A stretch of 64,000 bases of DNA. Source: Shimia sp. Alg240-R146 (lineage in GTDB: Bacteria; Pseudomonadota; Alphaproteobacteria; Rhodobacterales; Rhodobacteraceae). The stretch spans positions 1,736,001 through 1,800,000 of the forward strand of contig NZ_CAMZOK010000001.1 in assembly GCF_947331465.1 (NCBI RefSeq), in the 5' to 3' direction. Positions 36,728 through 45,173 of the stretch are shown here, one piece after another (positions within the stretch are counted from its first letter, which is position 1; each line of letters opens with the position of its first letter). The translations under genes were made by a program, and so were the position numbers. Below the pieces are notes generated by a model, which saw only the letters and a list, made by a program, of their open reading frames with translations, did no database searches and was not told where the DNA came from.

Positions 36728-37957
36728 ATGTCTAAGAGACTGACACGAAGAAATTTTCTGACGCAGGGGGCGGCTATTGGCTGTTCCGTGGCAGCATCGC
36801 CTTTGCTGACGCCGGTGAGCTTTGCGGCCGCGCCAACCGACAATCGGTTGGTGGTGATCGTGCTGCGTGGTGGCTTGGACGGGCTGGATTTGCTGCGACC
36901 CCGCCAAGAAGCGCTTTTGCCGGTGCTGCGGCCCACACTGTCGGCGGGAAACAAGGGAGAAATCCCTCTGGAGGGGGGCTTTGGGCTGCATCCTGAGTGC
37001 GCGCCGCTGTATCCATTATGGCAGGCTGGGCAGCTGGCTTTCGTGAACGCAGTGTCCACGCCTTATCGTGACAAACGCAGCCATTTTGACGGGCAAGACC
37101 TGTTGGAAGCAGGGATCGCTTCGATCGAAGGCGACGGGGTGCGGGATGGCTGGCTCAATCGCGCCATCGGCACCATGAAAGGTGTGGACGTGCAGACAGC
37201 CTATGCAATCGGAACCGAGCCGATGTTGTTGAGCCGCGGAGACGCAGAGATCACAAGCTGGTCGCCGGATGTTGATTTTATCCTGTCCCAGCAGGGCGTT
37301 GCCTTGATGCAAAACACCCTGCGTGGTGATCCGGAGATGTCGGCGGCGATGGCGACGGCAATGGGATTGGCCAGTAAGAGCGGCGAAGGAACAATGGATG
37401 CCACCGAGCTGGAAGAGGCGATGGACATGATGATGGACCCCGCAGGCAAGGGCGCGCGGGGGGCACATGTTCGGGTGGCGGAGTTTGCGGCGGACAGGTT
37501 GCGCGAGGATGCGCGGATCGCCTGTTTCTCGCTTGGCGGATGGGACACACATTTTCGGCAGAGCAACACCTTGCGGACGCCACTTCGCCGATTGGTAAAC
37601 ACGCTGTTGACGCTGCACAACCGCATGGGCGCGGCGGCGTGGCAACGCACAACCGTGGTGGCGATGACCGAATTTGGCCGCACAGCTGCGGAAAACGGCA
37701 CGAAGGGCACGGACCACGGCACAGGCGGCGCGATGGTTTTGGCGGGCGGTGCGCTGCGCAAGTCGGGCGTGTACGGGCAATGGCCAGGGATGGACGAGGC
37801 CGCACTTTATAAGCGTCGTGATCTGATGCCGACAGATGATGTGCGGCGCTGGGCAGCCTGGGCCTTGCGATCGAGTTTTGGACTGGAGCGGAGCCTGTTG
37901 GAAACCGAGGTCTTCCCCGGCATAGAATTGGGCGACGATCCCCGCTTGCTGGCCTGA
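36728..37957 (+). CDS. DUF1501 domain protein with Tat signal
   Basis: 409 residues from the ATG at 36728. The twin-arginine signal (RRNFLTQGA, residues 7-15) and a following hydrophobic stretch to FAAAP indicate export of a folded protein to the periplasm. The body has an alkaline-phosphatase-superfamily look: VIVLRGGLDGLDLL near the N-terminus, YRDKRSHFDGQDLLE, CFSLGGWDTHFRQ and VVAMTEFGRTAAENGTKGTD near the end. These are the metal-type Asp and His positions expected in this superfamily. The reaction is unknown. The longer open frame reaching back to 36290 runs inside the DUF1800 gene and is rejected. Confidence 0.88.
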   Translation: MSKRLTRRNFLTQGAAIGCSVAASPLLTPVSFAAAPTDNRLVVIVLRGGLDGLDLLRPRQEALLPVLRPTLSAGNKGEIPLEGGFGLHPECAPLYPLWQAGQLAFVNAVSTPYRDKRSHFDGQDLLEAGIASIEGDGVRDGWLNRAIGTMKGVDVQTAYAIGTEPMLLSRGDAEITSWSPDVDFILSQQGVALMQNTLRGDPEMSAAMATAMGLASKSGEGTMDATELEEAMDMMMDPAGKGARGAHVRVAEFAADRLREDARIACFSLGGWDTHFRQSNTLRTPLRRLVNTLLTLHNRMGAAAWQRTTVVAMTEFGRTAAENGTKGTDHGTGGAMVLAGGALRKSGVYGQWPGMDEAALYKRRDLMPTDDVRRWAAWALRSSFGLERSLLETEVFPGIELGDDPRLLA

Positions 37958-38032
37958 GCGGGCTTTGGTCTGCCATCTTGGCAGGGGCCATCCTTTGTGC
38001 GACAAATTGTTGAAAACCAAGGAGCAGCCCGC

Positions 38033-38758
38033 ATGACAGACCAGCGTAAAGGCGCGAGACCTGTGGGCTTCGCGGTGCCGAACTGGACCCCGCCGCCGGC
38101 CCCGAGAGGTGACATTCTGGAAGGTCGGTACGCCCGTTTGGAACCGTTGGATGCGGAAAAACACGCGGCGCTTTTGTTTCGGGCTTATCAGGGCGAAGAC
38201 GCGGTTTGGGACTACTTGCCTTATGGGCCGTTCAATTCCGCTGCGCAGTATCACCGCTGGATGCGCGAAGCGGTGTCGGCGCAAGACCCGTATTTCTATG
38301 CGATCTATGACAAACAGGTCGGCGCTTATGGCGGCGTTGCGTCTTATTTGCGGATCAAGCCCGAGGCGGGTTCGATCGAAGTGGGCAACATCAATTTTGC
38401 GCCGCGCCTGCAAGGCACTGTCGCGGCCACGGAGACCATGTTTCTGATGATGAAATGGGCCTTTGAGGCCGGGTATCGGCGCTATGAATGGAAATGCGAT
38501 GCGCTCAACACGCCGTCGCGTCGGGCGGCGCAACGGCTGGGATTGTCCTACGAGGGCATTTTCCGGCAGGCGCTTGTTTATAAAGGTCGCAACCGCGACA
38601 CTGCGTGGTTCGCCGCAATCGATAAGGAATGGGCCGCGTTGCGGGAAGCTTTCGAGTTGTGGCTGTCCCCCGGAAACTTCGACGCAGCAAGTCAACAGCG
38701 CGAGCGGCTGTCGGATCTGACGAGGTTGGTGCGCGCCGCAGATGACCCGACGCTTTAG
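38033..38758 (+). CDS. GNAT N-acetyltransferase (RimJ/RimL-like)
   Basis: 241 residues from the ATG at 38033, which has AAGGAG nine bases upstream; the frame is open to 37997 but that start is weaker. The fold matches the RimJ/RimL-type acetyltransferases: a start with EGRYARLEPLDAEKHAALLF, a central GVASYLRIKPEAGSIEVGNI strand region, and the C-terminal CDALNTPSRRAAQRLGLSYE acetyl-CoA site. Close relatives are large, about 220-240-residue forms common in proteobacteria. The acceptor (protein N-terminus or small amine) cannot be told from sequence. The gene is convergent with the response regulator that follows. Confidence 0.85.
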   Translation: MTDQRKGARPVGFAVPNWTPPPAPRGDILEGRYARLEPLDAEKHAALLFRAYQGEDAVWDYLPYGPFNSAAQYHRWMREAVSAQDPYFYAIYDKQVGAYGGVASYLRIKPEAGSIEVGNINFAPRLQGTVAATETMFLMMKWAFEAGYRRYEWKCDALNTPSRRAAQRLGLSYEGIFRQALVYKGRNRDTAWFAAIDKEWAALREAFELWLSPGNFDAASQQRERLSDLTRLVRAADDPTL

Positions 38759-38764
38759 GCGCGC

Positions 38765-39484
38765 TTAGATCACCACCGGTTCTTGCAGGCGGGATTTTAG
38801 CAGATCGCTTAGCGTCGCCACGTTTTGGGAAAGTTGACCCGCGGAGTGATGCGTGACGCCAACCGACTTCACCGCGCCAAGAAGATCCTCGTCACGCGCG
38901 CTGCGGGCAATGCTGGAGAGGAACTGCGCCACATAGTCTACAACCTCCCTGTCGTCAGGATAGGTCGACAAGGTGTCCGAGGCGTGCAGCAGGTCATCAC
39001 GCAGAGCGACAGGATCAGGATCCACCACATCCGTTGGCAAGGCACGTGGGCCTTTAAATTGACGTTCCTGAGGCAGGCGCGACAGAATTTCGGACTGGAA
39101 CTGCGCCAAGCCGGCGAGCGGTTTGGTCAGAAACCCGTCTGCACCAGCGGCCATTGCGGTATCTTCAGAAAAATCATCACCAGAGGTTGCCAGAAGCACA
39201 TCGACCCGTGGGGTGGCTTGTGCAAGTTCTTCGATCAGATCGGTGCCGGAGCCGTCAGGCAGGCCGAGATCGACAATAACCACCGAGGGCATGTAGGTTT
39301 TAAGATGGCGGCGCGCGGCGGAAAGGCTATCGGCGCGGCGGATGCGGGCACCGGAGCGCACACACATCATGCGCAGTGCGTCGGAGGCAAAACGGCTGTC
39401 CTCAACAACAAGCACGGCAATGCCCAGCAAAGGGCGTTGCGACGTAGGAGTAAACAAGGGCGACAGCGGCAGCGGGTCGTTCAT
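38765..39484 (-). CDS. Response regulator with unclassified C-terminal domain
   Basis: 239 residues. The N-terminal receiver (about 22-135) has the acidic pair in VLVVEDSRF, the phosphoacceptor Asp in VVIVDLGLPDGSG, a Thr/Ser in LLATSGDD and the Lys in FLTKPL. The C-terminal 100 residues are helical, contain no DNA-binding, GGDEF or EAL motif, and end in a Ser/Leu-rich helix. The output may be protein-protein contact, for example an Hpt-like or sequestration role. No kinase is adjacent, so it is an orphan. The start is ATG at 39484. Confidence 0.82.
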   Translation of the reverse strand: MNDPLPLSPLFTPTSQRPLLGIAVLVVEDSRFASDALRMMCVRSGARIRRADSLSAARRHLKTYMPSVVIVDLGLPDGSGTDLIEELAQATPRVDVLLATSGDDFSEDTAMAAGADGFLTKPLAGLAQFQSEILSRLPQERQFKGPRALPTDVVDPDPVALRDDLLHASDTLSTYPDDREVVDYVAQFLSSIARSARDEDLLGAVKSVGVTHHSAGQLSQNVATLSDLLKSRLQEPVVI

Positions 39485-39649
39485 ATTGGTTTCCTGACGT
39501 TCTGACAGATAAATGGATTCGCGATAGACATTAGAGATTCGTACCTAACGGGACGTTAACGCGGGCGCGACCCTGTGCCGCTTGCACCAAGACCTGCTGC
39601 ACCGCATAAGAAGCGCCAACACGAGACCCGTATTTTTTTGGAGGAAACC

Positions 39650-40054
39650 ATGATTGGACGTTTGAACCACGTCGCGATTGCCGTGCCCGATCTTGAGGCC
39701 GCATCAGCGCAATACCGCAACGCGCTTGGCGCCAAGGTTGGCGCGCCGCAGGATGAGCCGGATCATGGCGTGACCGTGGTGTTTATCGAGCTGCCCAACA
39801 CCAAAATCGAATTGCTGTATCCGCTTGGCGATGACAGCCCGATTAATGGGTTTCTGGAAAAGAACCCCGCCGGTGGTATGCACCACGTCTGCTATGAAGT
39901 GGATGACATCATCGCGGCGCGGGATCATCTGAAAGAAACCGGCGCGCGGGTGCTGGGAAATGGCGAGCCCAAGATCGGTGCACACGGCAAACCCGTGTTG
40001 TTCCTGCATCCCAAAGATTTCAACGGCTGTCTGGTCGAGCTGGAACAGGTATAA
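39650..40054 (+). CDS. mce: Methylmalonyl-CoA epimerase
   Basis: Interconverts R- and S-methylmalonyl-CoA in propionyl-CoA assimilation. 134 residues from the ATG at 39650 with GGAGGA upstream. Vicinal oxygen chelate fold with the metal-ligand pattern: RLNHVAIAVPDLE near the N-terminus, NPAGGMHHVCYEVDDI in the middle, and FLHPKDFNGCLVELEQ at the end. The methylmalonyl-CoA mutase genes are not in this window. It is followed after 54 bp by a DUF1467 gene, a neighbour pair I recall as common in Rhodobacterales. Confidence 0.92.
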   Translation: MIGRLNHVAIAVPDLEAASAQYRNALGAKVGAPQDEPDHGVTVVFIELPNTKIELLYPLGDDSPINGFLEKNPAGGMHHVCYEVDDIIAARDHLKETGARVLGNGEPKIGAHGKPVLFLHPKDFNGCLVELEQV

Positions 40055-40108
40055 GAACCAAACTGCTGCGCCCTGTGTATCCGCGTGGGGTGATCAGAAG
40101 GGAATGAT

Positions 40109-40408
40109 ATGAGTATTACATCTGTGCTGGTGTTGTTTGCGGTCTGCTGGTTCATGATCTTTCTGATCGTGATCCCGATCCGCCTGCAAACCCAAGGTGA
40201 TTTGGGCAAGGTGATGCCCGGCACGCAAGCAGGCGCGCCGGAGCATCATTACCTGAAGACCAAAGCCAAGATTACCACGCTGGCGGCGGCGGTGATGACA
40301 GCCATTCTTGTTCTCATCATCACATCAGGCGTGATCTCGGTGAGGGATCTGGACTGGTTCAACCGGATGTCGCCGATTGAGGCTCCAGTCGATGGAACAG
40401 ATGGGTAA
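40109..40408 (+). CDS. DUF1467 small membrane protein
   Basis: 99 residues with two membrane helices (about 5-25 and 55-80). The conserved family segment is WFMIFLIVIPIRLQTQGDLG, continuing GKVMPGTQAGAPEHH. Function is not known. It follows methylmalonyl-CoA epimerase and is probably co-transcribed. Its last 50 bases overlap, in the opposite direction, the 3' end of the EI24 gene, so both C-termini are encoded by the same DNA. Confidence 0.88.
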   Translation: MSITSVLVLFAVCWFMIFLIVIPIRLQTQGDLGKVMPGTQAGAPEHHYLKTKAKITTLAAAVMTAILVLIITSGVISVRDLDWFNRMSPIEAPVDGTDG

Positions 40409-41075
40409 AGGTCGCCGCGCCTAAGATCGGTATTACAAGGTTGATCAGTGGGATCGACAGAGGCATCGCCATCAGAGTGCCGGCAAGCCAGATCGTGCCG
40501 CCGTGTTTATTGCGCAACCGTTTGGCGCCATCGCGTCCCAAGTGACGCATGGCGGCGAGGGTGAAGTATTCCCGCCCAAGCAGAAACCCGTTCAGGCCCC
40601 AGAAGATGAACAGGGCGAAGGGTGGAAAAAAGGCATAAATCACCAACGCCACGACATTGGCGAAAACAACAACGCCAAAATGATTCACGCCGTCTTTCAG
40701 ACCCTCTGAAAACGGCACGTTGGCCATTTTAGGCAAATGGCTGTAATGCCGCACCTCTACCGCAGCGGCCACTTCGTCCAGAAAGATGGAGGCGAAGAGA
40801 GAGGCGACGGGCATCATGAGAAAGAAGGACAAAACAAGCATTCCCGCGATGGCAGTGCCAGTGAAAATGTTCAAAACCCAACTGAAGTTGCCAAAGAAGT
40901 CCTGAGTCTCGGCAACTCCGCCAAGCCACGAAATAAGATGAAAAAACCCAAAGTTGACCGCAACCAACAAGGCGATCGAAAGGCCGACACCTTTGAACAT
41001 CACGCGGCGGAACCGAGGGTCGCCGAGTTGGCTAAGGGCTGCGGTGAATGAGCCGAGGACTACTGTGATTGCCAT
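40359..41075 (-). CDS. EI24-domain (CysZ-like) integral membrane protein
   Basis: 238 residues with about five hydrophobic segments, typical of the EI24/CysZ family. CysZ of E. coli takes up sulfate, but distant members such as this are not characterised. Recognisable parts are TAALSQLGDPRFRRVMFKGV, the LFASIFLDEVAAAVEVRHYS loop and the GLNGFLLGREYFTLAAMRHL segment. The start is ATG at 41075 and overlaps by 16 bp the 3' end of the nitroreductase gene, suggesting one transcript. No sulfate assimilation genes are nearby, so transport of sulfate should not be assumed. Confidence 0.85.
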   Translation of the reverse strand: MAITVVLGSFTAALSQLGDPRFRRVMFKGVGLSIALLVAVNFGFFHLISWLGGVAETQDFFGNFSWVLNIFTGTAIAGMLVLSFFLMMPVASLFASIFLDEVAAAVEVRHYSHLPKMANVPFSEGLKDGVNHFGVVVFANVVALVIYAFFPPFALFIFWGLNGFLLGREYFTLAAMRHLGRDGAKRLRNKHGGTIWLAGTLMAMPLSIPLINLVIPILGAATFTHLFHRLEPQSATSG

Positions 41076-41638
41076 GTGACCTTGGTCTCCATGTCCGGAC
41101 GTGGGCGTTCCGGCGGGGCGATTTTTTCCGTGCCGATGTGGATGAAACCGGCGACTTTTTCGCGAGGTGTAAGGTCGAGACCTTCTTCGACAAAGGCACG
41201 GTCATGGCTGGCCCAGCCAGACAGCCAGTTGGCGCCCCAACCAGCTGCCAGAGCGGCGTTCAGCAATTGCAGGCAGACAGCTCCGGCGGAGTAGGTTTGC
41301 TCAATTTCAGGTACTTTTTCGGAGATCACCGGCGCCTCGATCACGGCTACTGCCAAATCGGCGTTGGCAAACTGCGCGTGTGCCTTGATGATTTTGTCGT
41401 CGTCCATACCAAGCGCTGCGCCGCGTGTCTGTGCCAGTGTGGCCAACCGATCAAGCCCGGCACCGGTCAACACAATCAGCCGCCAGGGTTCCAACTTGCC
41501 GTGGTCGGGGCTGCGCAGGGCGGCCTGCAAAAGCGGTTCAAGCTCTGCGCGGGTGGGGGCAGGCGCGACGAGCGTCTTGGCCGGCCGTGAGCGGCGCGTT
41601 TGCAGAAATTCCAGAGCCGCTGGATTAGGGGTGGGCAT
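41060..41638 (-). CDS. Nitroreductase family protein (YdjA-like)
   Basis: FMN- and NAD(P)H-dependent reductase of 192 residues. Typical sites: LQTRRSRPAKTL (FMN phosphate binding), LRSPDHGKLEPWRLIVLTG and AAGWGANWLSGW, close to the compact YdjA subgroup. The ATG at 41638 has GAGGGAG six to seven bases upstream; the frame starts five codons earlier at a TTG, but that codon overlaps the ribosome site. The physiological substrate is unknown. It is the first gene of a probable pair with EI24. Confidence 0.87.
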   Translation of the reverse strand: MPTPNPAALEFLQTRRSRPAKTLVAPAPTRAELEPLLQAALRSPDHGKLEPWRLIVLTGAGLDRLATLAQTRGAALGMDDDKIIKAHAQFANADLAVAVIEAPVISEKVPEIEQTYSAGAVCLQLLNAALAAGWGANWLSGWASHDRAFVEEGLDLTPREKVAGFIHIGTEKIAPPERPRPDMETKVTWQSQ

Positions 41639-41691
41639 ATATGTCTCCCTCAAGAACGTTGCGGGTTAGGTCAGTGCTTTCCAGCGGATTT

Positions 41692-42813
41692 TCAACCATC
41701 TTGAGGAGGTTTTGCAAAGAAATCAGCCATTTCATCAATCAAAGTGGCATAGAAAGCCTCGACACGCGGGTTGGGCTGGCGGATGGCGAGAGAGGCCGCC
41801 ATCGGGTCGGGGGCCGTGATAGAGGACCCAGCAAGTTCCTCGATGACCGCATGGCCGCAGAACGGCACGTAGGCTTCGGAGTAGCCGCCTTCGTGCACCA
41901 GAACCAACTTGCCGTCGCAGAGGTCAGCAGCGGCGGCCATGACCTGTTTGGTCATCTGGCGGAAGGTGTCAGCGGTGGCCAGCATACGCGAGAGCGGATC
42001 AAAAGCGGAGGCGTCAAACCCGCAGGCGACGATGATCATGTCAGGCTTGAAGTCGGCAAGCGCAGGCAACACGATTTTCTCCATCGCGTGCAGATAGCTG
42101 TTGTGGCCGGCGCCGGGGGGCAGGGGCACGTTGATGTTATAGCCCAGACCCACGTCCGTGCCGCGATGTTCGAGATCGCCGGTGTCGAGCGGGTAGTTTC
42201 TTTCTTGGTGCAACGATAGCGTCAGCACGTCGTCACGGTCATAAAAGATCGCTTCGGTGCCGTTGCCGTGGTGCACGTCCCAATCGAGCACGGCAACGCG
42301 ATGCGCCAGACCTTCGGCCTTGGCGGCTTCGATGGCGATCGCGATATTGGCAAGCAAACAAAATCCGTTGGGCCAATCGGGCAGGCAATGGTGGCCGGGT
42401 GGGCGGGACAGCGCGTAGGCGTTTTGCAGGTCACCTGTGGCGACAGCGCGGACGGCTTCGGTAGCAAGGCCAGCTGAGAGGGCGGCGATTTCATAACCCC
42501 CTTTGCCAAACGGGGTGCGCAGACCGATTTCGCCGCCGCCTGCGTCAGACATTTCTTTGAAACGGTCCAGCAGAGAGGCAGGGTGGACCCGTTCCAGTGC
42601 CGTGCGATCCGCAGAGGGCGCGCTGCGCAGGTCAAGTTCCTCGGACAAGCCACTGACGTTTAACAGGTTTTTGAGGCGACGTTTGGTTTCCGGGCTTTCG
42701 GGAAGACCACCGGCGGCCAAAGGTTGCACCAGATCGCCGACAGGGAGGGTCAGTGCATAGTTGCCGCCGCTGTGCCAGAAACAGCGTTCGTCAAAAAAGA
42801 AACCGGTGGCCAT
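41692..42813 (-). CDS. Histone-deacetylase-family amidohydrolase (class II type)
   Basis: Zinc hydrolase of 373 residues, in bacteria usually acting on acetylpolyamines or other acetylated amines. Active-site features: LSRPPGHHCLPDWPNGFCLL (tandem His), VLDWDVHHGNGTEAIFY (Asp and His zinc ligands with the charge relay), IIVACGFDASAFDPLSRM (second Asp ligand) and VHEGGYSEAYVPF with the catalytic Tyr region. The start is ATG at 42813 with GAGGA upstream; the longer open frame to 42990 runs into the divergent YggU promoter. The substrate is not identifiable from sequence. Confidence 0.88.
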   Translation of the reverse strand: MATGFFFDERCFWHSGGNYALTLPVGDLVQPLAAGGLPESPETKRRLKNLLNVSGLSEELDLRSAPSADRTALERVHPASLLDRFKEMSDAGGGEIGLRTPFGKGGYEIAALSAGLATEAVRAVATGDLQNAYALSRPPGHHCLPDWPNGFCLLANIAIAIEAAKAEGLAHRVAVLDWDVHHGNGTEAIFYDRDDVLTLSLHQERNYPLDTGDLEHRGTDVGLGYNINVPLPPGAGHNSYLHAMEKIVLPALADFKPDMIIVACGFDASAFDPLSRMLATADTFRQMTKQVMAAAADLCDGKLVLVHEGGYSEAYVPFCGHAVIEELAGSSITAPDPMAASLAIRQPNPRVEAFYATLIDEMADFFAKPPQDG

Positions 42814-42886
42814 AGTGTCCTCGCTCACAGATGATTTGGCGACACTGTTGCCCGTGTTGCGGGTTTTGTAAATTGATGGATGACGT

Positions 42887-43144
42887 ATGGCGGGAAAGCT
42901 GGCCGCTTTGGCTGCGATTGGCACGGAAATTGCAGTGCGCGTGACGCCCAAAGCGTCGCGAAATGCGGTGGTCGTGCAAGACGACGGCATACGCGTTTAC
43001 GTGACCGTGGTGCCGGAGGGGGGCAAGGCCAATGCGGCGGTGATGAAGCTGTTGGCAAAAGAAATCGGCATCGCGAAATCGCGCTTGAAGCTGATCCGGG
43101 GCGACACTGCGCGAGACAAAGTGTTTCGGGTTGTGTCGCGCTAG
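42887..43144 (+). CDS. YggU/DUF167 family protein
   Basis: 85 residues. Compact alpha/beta protein with the family core IAVRVTPKASRNAVVVQDDG, the EGGKANAAVMKLLAKEIGI helix and a LIRGDTARDKVFRV tail. The function is unknown in all members despite solved structures. It is divergent from the deacetylase-like gene, and its stop overlaps the stop of the convergent small gene at 43141. Confidence 0.88.
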   Translation: MAGKLAALAAIGTEIAVRVTPKASRNAVVVQDDGIRVYVTVVPEGGKANAAVMKLLAKEIGIAKSRLKLIRGDTARDKVFRVVSR

Positions 43145-43380
43145 GAGTCGTCGCGATTGATCATGTAGACACCTTCGGGAAGATCCAGCGCGGCGGCGAG
43201 ATCTTGGACCTGATGGAGCGACAGGGTGATCTTTTGCATCGTGTCGGTGCGGGCGTCGAACTGTTCGACGGTGACACAATCCTCAAACATATTGATGACG
43301 ATATCTTCGCCAAGTGGCTGTGCCCCCTCATCCACGAGGGTGACGACGGTTGAATCAAATTCGTGCTCGATGCTGAACAT
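43141..43380 (-). CDS. Small conserved-looking protein of unknown function
   Basis: 79 residues from the ATG at 43380. Balanced, acidic composition with predicted strands (STVVTLVDEGAQPLGEDIVI) and a helix near the end (LHQVQDLAAALDLPEGVYMI). There is no signal or membrane segment and no motif I recognise. No good Shine-Dalgarno precedes the chosen ATG; an upstream ATG in the same frame near 43449 is possible but would extend into sequence serving the divergent M48 gene. The clean open frame and protein-like pattern support a real gene. Confidence 0.6.
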   Translation of the reverse strand: MFSIEHEFDSTVVTLVDEGAQPLGEDIVINMFEDCVTVEQFDARTDTMQKITLSLHQVQDLAAALDLPEGVYMINRDDS

Positions 43381-43482
43381 ATGGACAGCGTAGCGCGGAT
43401 GAGACAAAGCGCAAGGTTTTCCCACTGGAACCTTGGCACCTGTGGGCATAGTTTGGGATTTGTAGTTTTCGGGGAGGAAGGT

Positions 43483-44217
43483 ATGGCTTTTGCTCAGAGT
43501 GGTTTGAAACCGTTGTTTGTTTGCGGCGCGATGGCGCTGGCGAGTTGCGTCAGCACGACAACAGACACGCAACCGACCCCACAATCTCAAACCCCGGCAA
43601 AAACATCAGTTCAGTCGATATCGCTGTCACAGGCCAAATCCAAATTGGCACCGATCTCGGCCCGAATGGAGAGTGTGGCAGAACGCGAATGCCGCGCGCG
43701 GACATCAAAAGGCACAAATTGTGATTACAAGATTTCCGTGGATGAGCGGCCCAATTTGCCAGCCAATGCTTATCAAACGCTGGACAAAACGGGGCGTCCG
43801 CTGATCATCTTTACGCCTGCGTTGATTGCGCAGACCCGCAATCAGGATGAGCTGGCCTTTGTGATGGGCCACGAGGCGGCGCACCATATCGCCGGCCACA
43901 TCGGCAAGACCCAGAACAACGCAGCGCTCGGCGCGATCCTGATTGGGGTTGCGGCTGCCGCGGCGGGTGCGGAAGGCAGTTTGCTGGACATGGCTGTGAA
44001 CACCGGTGCGCAGGTGGGCTCACGGGCTTACTCCAAGAATTTTGAGCTAGAGGCGGATGCGCTGGGCACTGTGATTGCGCATAAATCGGGGTTCAATCCG
44101 GTGCGCGGCGCGGAGTTTTTTGCGCGCATCCCTGATCCCGGCGATCAGTTCCTCGGCACACATCCGCCCAACGCGTCGCGTATGAAAATAGTCAAAGAGA
44201 CGGCGGCCAAGCTCTGA
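43483..44217 (+). CDS. M48-family metallopeptidase lipoprotein
   Basis: 244 residues from the ATG at 43483 (GGGGAGGAAGG upstream). A lipoprotein signal with lipobox ALASC anchors it in the envelope. The zinc motif H130-E-A-A-H134 lies in MGHEAAHHIAGHIGK, and the third ligand Glu is in SKNFELEADALGTVIAHKSG. The C-terminal GTHPPNASRMKIVKE segment is family-typical. Relatives such as BepA and LoiP degrade or chaperone misassembled outer-membrane proteins; a quality-control role is likely by analogy. It is followed three bases later by the YigZ gene. Confidence 0.9.
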   Translation: MAFAQSGLKPLFVCGAMALASCVSTTTDTQPTPQSQTPAKTSVQSISLSQAKSKLAPISARMESVAERECRARTSKGTNCDYKISVDERPNLPANAYQTLDKTGRPLIIFTPALIAQTRNQDELAFVMGHEAAHHIAGHIGKTQNNAALGAILIGVAAAAAGAEGSLLDMAVNTGAQVGSRAYSKNFELEADALGTVIAHKSGFNPVRGAEFFARIPDPGDQFLGTHPPNASRMKIVKETAAKL

Positions 44218-44219
44218 GG

Positions 44220-44573
44220 ATGTTGCAACTATTGAATGTGGTCAGCGACCGCGGCTCAAAATACGCGGTGTCGGGCGGGCCGGTGAGTGGACGCGCCGAC
44301 GTCGACGCTTTTTTGAAATCACTGAAGAAAAACAAGAAGTTTGCCAAGGCGACCCACAATACATGGGGGGTCGTTTTTGCGGATGGCACGCCACTTAAGG
44401 GTGACGATGGGGAAAGCGGCGCGGGTCTGGTGATTGTGCGCATGTTGGAGCGGCAGAAGCTGACAGGGCATCTTGTGGTGGTGACGCGCTGGTATGGCGG
44501 CGTGAAGTTGGGCGGAGATCGGTTTCGCCGAGTGCAGGATTGTGTCGCGGCCTATTTCGCAGAGCTGAGTTGA
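44220..44573 (+). CDS. YigZ/IMPACT-type protein (UPF0029), N-terminal domain only
   Basis: 117 residues corresponding to the N-terminal domain of YigZ/IMPACT proteins (about 200 residues in E. coli). Family motifs: THNTWGVVFADGTPLKGDDG followed by ESGAG, then VVVTRWYGGVKLGGDRFRR. The C-terminal ferredoxin-like domain is missing and the frame ends naturally, so this is a short form. The function is unclear; eukaryotic IMPACT modulates translation through GCN1. It begins three bases after the peptidase stop. Confidence 0.85.
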   Translation: MLQLLNVVSDRGSKYAVSGGPVSGRADVDAFLKSLKKNKKFAKATHNTWGVVFADGTPLKGDDGESGAGLVIVRMLERQKLTGHLVVVTRWYGGVKLGGDRFRRVQDCVAAYFAELS

Positions 44574-44637
44574 CCCATATCAAGGGTTTCAAAAAACCAT
44601 CGTGTTAGACCCTCTCCTGTCTTTGCAGGAGAGTGCG

Positions 44638-44901
44638 ATGCCCCATATCCCCAAACTGAGACGCCACGTGGCCTTGATGGACGAGGCTGCTAAGCGGATT
44701 GGCATGGATCTTCAGGAAGCTGCCCTTTGTGGCGCGCTGGAAGTGAGAGAGATCGAGCAGGCGGTTGAGAGATGCATGCGGTGTCCTTTGCCGGACACGT
44801 GTGAAACCTGGCGCCTCACTGCGGAGAACAAGGCGCATGGATTGCCGCCATTTTGCCGAAACAAGGACCTGTTTAACCGCATTAGCGAGACGTTGATATG
44901 A
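44638..44901 (+). CDS. DUF6455-type cysteine-motif protein, copy 1
   Basis: 87 residues from the ATG at 44638 (AGGAGAG upstream). A helical N-terminus is followed by the Cys motif C46-x2-C49-x5-C55 (RCMRCPLPDTCETW) and a fourth Cys at 73 (PPFCRNKD), suggesting bound zinc or an iron-sulfur cluster. It is the first of three consecutive paralogues in the same register. No function has been assigned to this family as far as I know. Its TGA overlaps the ATG of copy 2. Confidence 0.78.
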   Translation: MPHIPKLRRHVALMDEAAKRIGMDLQEAALCGALEVREIEQAVERCMRCPLPDTCETWRLTAENKAHGLPPFCRNKDLFNRISETLI

Positions 44902-45173
44902 AACCACTGGGTGATGTGAATGAGCACCTTATGAAGGTGCATGGCATGGCAAAGGCTGCTGGAGCAGACTTGGTCAGTGCTGCAAAAACCGGCGAATTGA
45001 CCCAAGAAGAATGGGCGGGAATTGTCACAAGGTGCCGGAGCTGTGATTGGGACGAAGGGTGTGCCCGGTTTTTGACGCGCGGGTGTCGTGAGACACCTGT
45101 GGAAATTCCAGAGGCCTGTTTGAACCGTGTGCGTTTGGCGGAGCTGGCAGCAGCGACAGGAGGAGACGCATGA
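44898..45173 (+). CDS. DUF6455-type cysteine-motif protein, copy 2
   Basis: 91 residues. Same fold pattern as its neighbours: C46-x2-C49-x5-C55 (RCRSCDWDEGCARF), an extra Cys63 (TRGC) shared with copy 3, and Cys74 (PEACLNR). The N-terminal half is helical and diverges from the other copies, so the three proteins are probably specialised rather than recent duplicates. ATGA overlaps on both sides imply coupled translation and roughly equal amounts, consistent with a hetero-oligomer. Confidence 0.78.
   Translation: MKPLGDVNEHLMKVHGMAKAAGADLVSAAKTGELTQEEWAGIVTRCRSCDWDEGCARFLTRGCRETPVEIPEACLNRVRLAELAAATGGDA

Noticed and set aside
37016..38695. 559-codon minus-strand frame opposite DUF1501 and GNAT genes
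   Set aside because: Spans two real plus-strand genes and their gap; no recognisable protein pattern.
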